Part shown: positions 27,165 to 33,152 of the stretch, in pieces
How the letters are laid out: each line of letters opens with the position of its first letter
Numbering within the stretch: position 1 is the first letter of the stretch
NCBI GenBank assembly: GCA_945869735.1
Contig: CAMBPQ010000031.1
Coordinates: forward strand, 1 to 33,152
Direction of reading: 5' to 3'
From: Planctomicrobium piriforme
Lineage (GTDB): Bacteria; Planctomycetota; Planctomycetia; Pirellulales; UBA1268
DNA length: 33,152 bases
Notes under the pieces: generated by a model
Database searches by the model: none
What the model saw: only the letters and a program-made list of their open reading frames with translations
What the model was told of the DNA's origin: nothing
Made by a program: the position numbers and the translations under genes

Positions 27165-28535
27165 TCAAACAGCAGTGAGCGCGGCCAGCCATCCGGCCAC
27201 GTGGTCGGCCGAATCGAGCACACCGTTGAGCGTGGAGTCGTAGAGGTAGTCTCCCACAACGAAGAGTTGCGGGTGATCGATTGGTTCTGGCTGGTGTCGC
27301 CGGTCGATGCCCGGCGGCCGCCAGCCACCCGGCAGGCTGCTCACGGCCCCAGCCCAGCGGTGAACGCGGGCTTCGACGAGTCGCGACCGAGCCTGGTGGA
27401 ATGCCGGCGGCAGCGAGTCGAGCGCCAAGGAGATCAGGTGCTCGTCGTTGTCCTCGGCCATCTCGACCGCAGCCCGGCCTCCGAGGAGCCAACCCAGCAC
27501 ACCGTGCCGCGACTCCGGCTCGCGTGACGACTCGTCGTAGAGGCAGCAGCCTCCGAAGGCGTCGAGCATGAGGTAGGAGCCGTCGATCGTGCCGCGCCAA
27601 AAGGGTTCTTCGAAGAGCGCCGTGATCCGGAGGTAATGTGCGGGATGATCGTGCTCCTCGCAGTGTCTCCGCATCGCGGCGGCCAACCGAGCGCCTTCGA
27701 AGGTGAGGGCTGTGATGTGCTGGATCGGCAGGGCGACGACCACGGCATCGAAATTCGTGGTGAGCTCCCGCCCGGCTGCCTGCGCGGTGATTCGGAGTGA
27801 TCCTGCGGTACCGCTTCCAATGGACGTGACACGCGTGCCCAGCCGCACCGTGGCGTCGATGCGGGCCACGATGGCGGCGATCAACTGGTCGTTTCCGCCG
27901 GCGATGCTGTAGAGACGCATGTAGGCGGGGTCGTTCATGAGGTAGTTCTGCAGGCCGTACGACGCGCTGGTGAGCGCAGGCTCGGTCGCCAGATCGCTGT
28001 GGATCAGCGTCTCCACGTAACGCCGCACGGCCGGGGTGTTGATCTGGTCAAGCACGCGGGTGAACACGGCCGGGGCCGCGGGCTGGCCGTCGTCAGACGA
28101 GTAGAACTCCCGCGGAGTCATGCCACCGCGGGCGTGGTTGTCAAACTCCAGCAGGTCACGGTGGGCATCGTGTCCCAGCGAATCGGCGATGTCGTCGAGG
28201 TTCGACAGCGGCTGGCCGCCCATGATCACCGAGGCTCCGCCCAAGGGCGTGGTCGGCAATCCGAGTTCGGCCACGAGGCCACGAAGCGGGTCCGCGCCCA
28301 CCGGCGTGTAGTCATAAAACTCGGCGGCACCGGCCTCGTACCGGACCGGTGCGGCCGAGAAGGTGGGGGTGAGGATCTTGCCGCCGAGGCGACCGCTTGC
28401 CTCGAAGATCGTCGTCCGGATGGGCCGGCTTGCGGACCGCTGCAGAAACAAGGCGGTGAGCAGGCCGCCAGGACCGCCACCGACGATGGCGACGCTCGAT
28501 GCCCGTCCCGGATCGTCCTCTGGGGATGCAATCAC
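27165..28535 (-). CDS. FAD-dependent amine-oxidase-like oxidoreductase
   Basis: A protein of about 456 residues in the flavin amine oxidase/protoporphyrinogen oxidase superfamily. The dinucleotide motif VAIVGGGPGG (15-24) is followed by the ribose-binding Glu in IFEASGRLGGKI and an RYEAGAAEFYDY segment. A later VVVALPIQHI strand and a C-terminal HPQLFVVGDYLYDSTLNGVLDSADHVAGWL motif, which normally closes over the FAD, are typical. No substrate is clear: neither an amine-oxidase aromatic cage nor a carotenoid-type region is recognised. The GTG at 28535 is the best start near the Rossmann motif, but no strong ribosome binding site is visible. It opens the four-gene minus-strand run (gap to the next gene 21 bp). 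Confidence 0.82.
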   Translation of the reverse strand: MIASPEDDPGRASSVAIVGGGPGGLLTALFLQRSASRPIRTTIFEASGRLGGKILTPTFSAAPVRYEAGAAEFYDYTPVGADPLRGLVAELGLPTTPLGGASVIMGGQPLSNLDDIADSLGHDAHRDLLEFDNHARGGMTPREFYSSDDGQPAAPAVFTRVLDQINTPAVRRYVETLIHSDLATEPALTSASYGLQNYLMNDPAYMRLYSIAGGNDQLIAAIVARIDATVRLGTRVTSIGSGTAGSLRITAQAAGRELTTNFDAVVVALPIQHITALTFEGARLAAAMRRHCEEHDHPAHYLRITALFEEPFWRGTIDGSYLMLDAFGGCCLYDESSREPESRHGVLGWLLGGRAAVEMAEDNDEHLISLALDSLPPAFHQARSRLVEARVHRWAGAVSSLPGGWRPPGIDRRHQPEPIDHPQLFVVGDYLYDSTLNGVLDSADHVAGWLAALTAV

Positions 28536-28581
28536 AGTCCGAGTGTAACGGTTCTCCCGCCGCAGAGTTGCAGGCCCGGCG

Positions 28582-28833
28582 TTACGCGGCGGGAGCCCAG
28601 AGATGGAGCGTTCGCTCCGTCGGCACGCCATAGCGAACCTCGATCGGCAGTTCCGCCGGATCGGCCGGAGCCCCCACGATGGGCTTCATAGCCGTGACCG
28701 CCACGCGGGCAGCGTCGGGCAGTGGGCCTCGGTTGGCAAACCAGACCCAGCCGCTGAAGCCGATGATAGCCAGCACGGGAAGAAGGGCGCACGCAGGATG
28801 CGGACCCCAGAAGCCTTGGGCATTGGATCGCAT
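28582..28833 (-). CDS. Small single-pass membrane protein, unknown
   Basis: A minus-strand frame of about 83 residues from the ATG at 28833 has a hydrophobic segment ALLPVLAIIGFSGWVWFANR (about residues 15-34), then a soluble tail with LPDAARVAVTAMKPIVGAP and LPIEVRYGVPTERTLHLWAP. The frame stays open up to 28929, so a longer N-terminus is possible, but no start has a clear ribosome binding site. It fills the gap between the adenine deaminase stop (28960) and the FAD gene and is on the same strand. Family not recognised; support is the membrane helix and absence of a competing gene. Confidence 0.45.
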   Translation of the reverse strand: MRSNAQGFWGPHPACALLPVLAIIGFSGWVWFANRGPLPDAARVAVTAMKPIVGAPADPAELPIEVRYGVPTERTLHLWAPAA

Positions 28834-28959
28834 GAAGAGACTCGTCTTGAGGAGAACTGGACCAGCCAGACGTGGCCGCACCTCAGACTCTACCCGCGCC
28901 GGCAGAGCGACGTCGGGGCCCATGGACACTGCCGATCGTGCGGCTTGTGCGGCCCTTTT

Positions 28960-30627
28960 TCAGTCGAAAAGCCCCACCGGGCCGAAGGCGTCGACGTCGA
29001 ACAGTCCCTGCGGCCCGAGTTTGAGCGCGGGGATGACGAGCAGCGCCATGAAGGAGAGCGTCATGTAGGGGGCGGCGAGTCGCGTTCCCAGAGCCTTGGC
29101 CCGCCGGTCGATATCGGCGTAGGCGGCGGCCACTTCAACGCCCGGGCGGTCCGACATCAGGCCCGCGATCGGTAGTGGCAGGATGGCCTCGCCTCCGGGG
29201 CCGACGACCGACAGGCCTCCCTTGCCTGCAATCACGAGATTGACCGCACGGGCGAGATCGGTGTCGCTGGTGCCGACCGCCACGATGTTGTGGGAGTCGT
29301 GCGACACACTCGATGCGATTGCGCCCGCCGTCAGCCCGAAGTTGTGTACGAGCGCCACGGCTGGCGGCCGGTCGTCATACCGGTCCACAACCGCGATCTT
29401 CAGCACGTCGTCGGCGGGATTCGCCGAGAGGAAGCCCTCGACGACATGAGGCCGCATACGAAGCGAGCCGGTCACCAGTTGGCCATCGAGGGCCTCGATC
29501 ACCCGCACCATCCGGGCGGTGTCGCTCGCTGAAGCCCGAATCTCAAAATCGGCCGGCTGCTTGGGACTCGCCGCGAACCGGTTGGGCCGTGTGGATTCGA
29601 GCCGCGGCCATGTCGTCGCGCCATCGACCGCTGCCACAACGCCATCGACGAACACCCGGCGGATCCGCAGGCTTTCCAGATCGTCGACCTCGATGAAGTC
29701 GGCGGGATCGCCGACCTGCAGAAGCCCGATCGGGAGCCTGTAGTGTCTGGCGGGGTTGACCGATGCCGCCTGCAGCACGTCGAAGAGGTTGCTGCCGCGG
29801 GCGATCGCCCGGCGGACGAGCTGGTCGATGTGGCCGACGATGAGCTGATCGGGATGTTTGTCGTCGCTGCAGAGCATGCAGTGTTCGGGATGGGTGTCGA
29901 TCAGGCTCGCGAGGGCGTCGAAGTTGCGGGCCGCCGAGCCTTCGCGGATCAGGATCCTCATCCCGAGGGCGATCTTACCGAGGGCCTCGTCGAGCGTGAA
30001 GCACTCGTGGTCGGTGGAGATACCGGCCGCCGCGTAGCGGGCCGCCGCAGCGCCCCGGAGCCCAGGCGCGTGGCCGTCGATCGGCTTGCCGCGTGCCGTC
30101 GCCGCCGCCAGCTTGGCTACCACCTGCGGATCCCCGACGAGCACGCCGGGATAGTTCATCACCTCCGAGAGATACCCGACGTCCGGCCTGTCGAGCAGTG
30201 CCGCCACACCGGTGGCGTCGATCGTGGCCCCTGCGTGGTCGAAGACGGTCGCCGGCACGCACGACGGCGCCCCGAAGTGGAACTTGAAGGGCGAACGCCG
30301 CGCGTCGTCGAGCATGTATTCCACGCCTGCGATGCCGAGCACGTTGGCGATCTCGTGGGGATCGGAGACGGTGGCGACCGTGCCGTGGGCGACGGCCAGC
30401 CGCGCGAACTCCGTAGGCGGCAGAAGCGAGCTCTCGACGTGCACGTGGGCGTCGACGAAGCCCGGGAGGATCCAGGACGCATGCGGCCTAGGATCGTCGG
30501 AAATACACTCGATTCGGCCAGCCGCGATCGTGAGCGTGGCAGGCCGGATGCACCGTGCGACGGGATCGACGAGGTTGCCCGAGATCCTCCAGGGTGCGGG
30601 ATGCGGTGAGGACGCGGCGTCGTGCAT
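28960..30627 (-). CDS. ade: Adenine deaminase
   Basis: A 555-residue amidohydrolase that converts adenine to hypoxanthine in purine salvage. The metal site is WILPGFVDAHVHVESS (H61, H63), with VATVSDPHEIANVLG, the LSEVMNYPGV motif, GHAPGLRG, ISTDHECFTLDEA (His, Glu), and the SDDKHPDQL metal Asp region. The Ade-specific C-terminal domain is complete: RHHVEGF-like RPHVVEGFLS, SSVSHDSHNIVAVG, and ALKLGPQGLFD. This separates it from cytosine or dihydropyrimidine enzymes. It diverges from the FabZ-like gene across a gap of about 100 bp that shows no gene. Confidence 0.95.
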   Translation of the reverse strand: MHDAASSPHPAPWRISGNLVDPVARCIRPATLTIAAGRIECISDDPRPHASWILPGFVDAHVHVESSLLPPTEFARLAVAHGTVATVSDPHEIANVLGIAGVEYMLDDARRSPFKFHFGAPSCVPATVFDHAGATIDATGVAALLDRPDVGYLSEVMNYPGVLVGDPQVVAKLAAATARGKPIDGHAPGLRGAAAARYAAAGISTDHECFTLDEALGKIALGMRILIREGSAARNFDALASLIDTHPEHCMLCSDDKHPDQLIVGHIDQLVRRAIARGSNLFDVLQAASVNPARHYRLPIGLLQVGDPADFIEVDDLESLRIRRVFVDGVVAAVDGATTWPRLESTRPNRFAASPKQPADFEIRASASDTARMVRVIEALDGQLVTGSLRMRPHVVEGFLSANPADDVLKIAVVDRYDDRPPAVALVHNFGLTAGAIASSVSHDSHNIVAVGTSDTDLARAVNLVIAGKGGLSVVGPGGEAILPLPIAGLMSDRPGVEVAAAYADIDRRAKALGTRLAAPYMTLSFMALLVIPALKLGPQGLFDVDAFGPVGLFD

Positions 30628-30728
30628 GCCGGCATCCTACCGAAAGTTTCAGCGATTTGGCCGCCGCGCTGGCCTGTGCCACACTTGGCAGATGAAACAG
30701 GACCGGCCGGCCGGCGGGAGTCATTACG

Positions 30729-31244
30729 ATGCGCTGGTTTTGGATCGACCGCTACGAGGAGTTTCGCCGTTGCCGCGATGCAACGGCGATCAAGGCTGTG
30801 ACGTTGGCCGAGGAGCATCTTCACGACCACTTTCCTGGCCTGCCTGTGATGCCCAACTCGCTCGTGCTGGAAGGGCTGGCCCAGACGGCGGGCCTGCTTG
30901 TCATCGATGCGATCGACTACGCGAGGCAGGTTGTCCTCGCCAAGGTGACGAAGTCGGAGTTTTTCTTCGACGCGATGCCGGGCGACGTGCTCCGGTATCA
31001 CGTCGAAATTCTGGAACTCAACGAATCAGGCTCGATGGTCAAGGCCACGAGCATGGTGGGCGATCGCTTGCAGGCCGAGGCGGAGTTGGTCTTCGGGCAC
31101 CTCGTCGAAAGTGGTTTGGTTCCGAAGCTCATGTCACGCAAAGAACTGATGACGTGGTACGACAACCTGCACGTCTTCGAAGTGGCCGTCGATCTCGACG
31201 GCAGCCGCGTGCCTTACGACAGGGTTCCGCCCGAGGTGAACTGA
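30729..31244 (+). CDS. FabZ-like beta-hydroxyacyl-ACP dehydratase
   Basis: A 171-residue hotdog-fold protein. The catalytic segment DHFPGLPVMPNSLVLEGLAQTAG carries H34 and E48, the pair that dehydrates beta-hydroxyacyl-ACP in FabA/FabZ. It continues with VVLAKVTKSEFFFDAMPGD, typical of the FabZ core (K...F....PGD). An extension of about 25 residues (KELMTWYDNLHVFEVAVDLD...) follows the fold. It lies alone with GGGAG 8 bases before the ATG and is not next to fatty-acid synthesis genes, so it may be a stand-alone dehydratase rather than the housekeeping FabZ. Confidence 0.88.
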   Translation: MRWFWIDRYEEFRRCRDATAIKAVTLAEEHLHDHFPGLPVMPNSLVLEGLAQTAGLLVIDAIDYARQVVLAKVTKSEFFFDAMPGDVLRYHVEILELNESGSMVKATSMVGDRLQAEAELVFGHLVESGLVPKLMSRKELMTWYDNLHVFEVAVDLDGSRVPYDRVPPEVN

Positions 31245-31285
31245 GCCGGGTGCGGCCTGCCGGATCCACTGAACGCAACTCAAAG

Positions 31286-31367
31286 CGGAGGGCACGAGAT
31301 TCGAACTCGCAACTCCTTTCGGAGCACCACATTTCCAGTGTGGCCGCTAACCATTCGCTTACCCTCC
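31286..31367 (-). tRNA. tRNA-Ser(GGA)
   Basis: Read on the minus strand, the acceptor GGAGGGT pairs with GCCCTCC (one T-G pair). The anticodon arm is CCACA-CTGGAAA-TGTGG with anticodon GGA (plus-strand 31334-31336), a long variable arm (TGCTCCGAAAGGAGT) marks class II serine tRNA, and the T arm is GCGAG-TTCGAAT-CTCGT. The discriminator is G and CCA is not encoded. Position 8 reads A instead of the usual T with this folding, a mild oddity. An AGTATA (31453-31458; TATACT on the minus strand) about 85 bp upstream is a possible -10. Confidence 0.88.
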
Positions 31368-31411
31368 CAAACCGCGTAAAAACGAGTGCTGTCGACTGCT
31401 TGAGAGTCATT

Positions 31412-31430
31412 GGATCACAACAGGATCACA
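31412..31430. repeat. Direct repeat GGATCACA upstream of tRNA-Ser
   Basis: GGATCACA occurs at 31412-31419 and 31423-31430, one helical turn (11 bp) apart, between the tRNA and the istA scrap. It could be an operator-like or an attachment-related repeat. The stretch 31368-31695 otherwise shows no gene. Confidence 0.4.
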
Positions 31431-31695
31431 TCTCTGGCATCGACTTCGCGGCAGTATACCGGGACCGGCCCCTTCGGCCACGCCCGCCCAATCGGCCCGG
31501 ATTTGACTTACCACCCCCCAAGAAACTCAAGGATGTGGCTCTGCTGGTGATCCCGAGGGGCCTGACTCGGCTACAGGCGGCTGAACACGTGACCCGAACC
31601 TGCGTGTATTTCTTGGCCGGGCTCGTTCGGGTCGGATGGGCTCGGCGTGGCGGCGGGCCGAACGAGCGGTGCGGTGCATGAGCGGCGCTCGAGGG

Positions 31696-31815
31696 CGGCG
31701 GCTCCACGTGCGCGAGCATCTTCACCAGCGTTCGCCAGTTGATGCCGTACTCTCGGCATGCGGCACGCTTCGACAACTCGCCGGTCAAGACCCGACGACG
31801 GAACTCCGTCCACAT
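31696..31815 (-). pseudogene. istA: IS21-family IstA transposase N-terminal scrap
   Basis: The minus-strand frame reads MWTEFRRRVLTGELSKRAAC, then REYGINWRTLVKMLAHVEPP, the N-terminal helix-turn-helix of IS21-type IstA transposases. Similarity ends after about 40 residues; following sequence in this frame is low-complexity proline/arginine text without IstA features, and no istB follows. The region 31245-31950, flanking the tRNA, is therefore a decayed insertion site. The stretch 31816-31952 shows nothing further. Confidence 0.6.
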
Positions 31816-31952
31816 CTCCGGTGCTGCGCAGTTGTGCACTGCATTTTTCGACCGGCGTTCACACCGCGGTGACACTCCGGAATCGTGCGAAGAAACCTGG
31901 CCGACGTGGCGGAAAGCATGTGCCGGCAAAATCCTTCAACTCGAACCGGTGG

Positions 31953-33149
31953 TCAGCGGCCGAGGTCGAGCTTTTTCCACTTCTTGGCAGAGAACTTCGC
32001 TGCGGTCTCGGCGGAGACCGCCCCGTTTGAGAACGTGAGCGACGCCAGCTTCGGCATCGCCAGAATCTTCTCCAGGCAGGCTTCCGTCACGCCCGTCTCG
32101 CGAATGGAAAGCTCCTTGAGATTGGGCAGAGTCGCGATCACGTCGACGCTGGCATCGGTCATCCGCGGCAGGCTCCAGATGTCGAGCACCTCGAGATTCC
32201 TGGCCGCGGCGAGGTGGTTCAGCCCATCGTCTCCCACCGACGCCAGTTCGTGGAGGTACAGCCGCTTGAGTTCCGGCAGTTCGCCGAGCACTGCGAGCGC
32301 CGGATCACCCACCTCGGGGAGGTCCCGGAGCGTGAGCCGGCCGAGTTTCTTGAGCGACGCAAGCGCGAGCACCCCGTCGGACCCAAACCCCTGGCAGCGG
32401 AAGATTTCGAGCGACGTCAGCCCGGTGAGGGCGGCCAGATGGCGGCCCGAGGCATTCGTGATCGCAAAATCCTGTGCAAGCAGCGATTCGAGTGTCGTGC
32501 TCTCGGCGAGTTTCGCGAGCCCCTCGTCGCTGACGACGGTGCTGCGATGCTTCAACGCCTTGAGGTGGGGGAGGCCACCGACCACGCCGAGCGTCATGTC
32601 GCCAGCCTCCATGTTGCCCCGCAGGTCGAGCGCCTCGAGTGCCGCGAGCTTGGAGAGCCGGCGGGTGTTGAGGTCATTGAAACGGGTCTGCACGAGCGTC
32701 AGTCGTTGGAGTTTTTTCAGACCAGTGATCGGCTTCATTGCCCCGCCCGTGAGGTTGGTGTTGGATGACAGGTCGAGATCGACGAGGTCGGGGAACGAGT
32801 CGGCGATCAGCTGCACGGCGTCGTCAGTGATTGCCGTGTTGGTGAGTGCGAGCGTTTTCAAGTGGGCCAGGCCGGAGAGCGAGGCGACCATCTCGTCGTT
32901 GAGCGTCCGGCAGTTGAGAACCTGCAACTTCTCGAGATCGGTGAGCGTGCCGATGCGTGCGAGGTCGGCGGCAGTCACTTCGGCCCCGTCCGGGATCGTG
33001 ATCTCGGTGAGCCGACCAGCGGCATCGACGACGCACGCCGCGCCGGCGCCCAACGCCACGACACGCTTCCTCGCCACCTCGACGGCGGCCGGGTCGGCCG
33101 CCCACACGGCAAGCGGCGCGAGACCTACGGCAGCGAACGCGAAGAGCAT
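31953..33149 (-). CDS. Secreted leucine-rich-repeat protein (may continue past the window)
   Basis: A frame of about 398 residues begins MLFAFAAVGLAPLAVWAADP, a signal peptide with likely cleavage after AVWA. It is followed by a short domain, then about eleven leucine-rich repeats of 23-25 residues with the pattern L..L..L.L....I.D, for example LAHLKTLALTNTAITDDAVQ and LPNLKELSIRETGVTEACLE. The repeat type (bacterial, RI-like with D and T turns) is common in planctomycete secreted proteins. The frame is still open at the right edge, so an earlier start outside the window cannot be ruled out. Ligand unknown. The stop at 31953 lies 137 bp from the istA scrap. Confidence 0.8.
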   Translation of the reverse strand: MLFAFAAVGLAPLAVWAADPAAVEVARKRVVALGAGAACVVDAAGRLTEITIPDGAEVTAADLARIGTLTDLEKLQVLNCRTLNDEMVASLSGLAHLKTLALTNTAITDDAVQLIADSFPDLVDLDLSSNTNLTGGAMKPITGLKKLQRLTLVQTRFNDLNTRRLSKLAALEALDLRGNMEAGDMTLGVVGGLPHLKALKHRSTVVSDEGLAKLAESTTLESLLAQDFAITNASGRHLAALTGLTSLEIFRCQGFGSDGVLALASLKKLGRLTLRDLPEVGDPALAVLGELPELKRLYLHELASVGDDGLNHLAAARNLEVLDIWSLPRMTDASVDVIATLPNLKELSIRETGVTEACLEKILAMPKLASLTFSNGAVSAETAAKFSAKKWKKLDLGR

Positions 33150-33152
33150 GCG

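Noticed and set aside
26274-27527. Plus-strand frame opposite the RMD1-like and FAD genes
   Set aside because: Antisense frame, arginine and glycine rich; the minus strand has overlapping genes with coherent motifs.

Overview
The window is GC-rich, densely coded bacterial chromosome. The gene set fits a planctomycete: a Nramp relative with altered motifs, a zinc-ribbon threonine synthase, DksA-like, RMD1/DUF155 and leucine-rich-repeat proteins, GTG starts, weak Shine-Dalgarno sequences, and GatCAB for indirect aminoacylation. The assignment rests on recognised protein families and style only; no 16S gene is present.

Layout. Positions 1-5100 are an accessory graveyard around an intact bioA. 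It holds a frameshifted group II intron reverse transcriptase, a truncated DUF433/DUF5615 toxin-antitoxin-like module, a transposase-like scrap, the C-terminal part of a nucleotidyltransferase-like gene whose intact relative lies near 21.7-22.2 kb, an overlapping DUF6883/DUF4926 pair, and a broken AAA/DUF4143 ATPase. Positions 5200-9000 carry rpmB-gatC-gatA-gatB on the minus strand; gatA contains an in-frame 24-bp tandem repeat. A lone SRPBCC gene (+) follows. Next comes a minus-strand run of dksA-like, lspA, hisN-like and Nramp-like genes (13.1 to 9.6 kb). Positions 13.4-15.6 kb hold thrC and dapB (+), both in aspartate-family amino acid synthesis. A membrane protein and pckA follow on the minus strand.

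At 18.4-21.6 kb a recognisable promoter, a tandem glycine riboswitch and a fused full-length gcvP form a self-contained glycine-responsive unit. Positions 21.6-23.8 kb are accessory again: the intact nucleotidyltransferase-like gene, an SMP-30 gene that appears to have lost an internal segment, and a frameshifted beta-barrel pseudogene.

From 28.5 down to 23.9 kb, four minus-strand genes (FAD oxidoreductase, RMD1/DUF155-like, DUF1624-like acyltransferase, Atg22/UMF1-type MFS transporter) overlap or almost touch and look like one operon. Then come a small membrane protein, adenine deaminase (-), a FabZ-like dehydratase (+), tRNA-Ser(GGA) (-) with an IS21 istA scrap upstream, and a secreted leucine-rich-repeat protein that runs to or past the right edge.

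No CRISPR array, rRNA or complete insertion sequence is seen. The least described candidates are the DUF6883/DUF4926 pair, the four-gene membrane/redox operon, and the in-frame repeat expansions and deletions in otherwise conserved genes.
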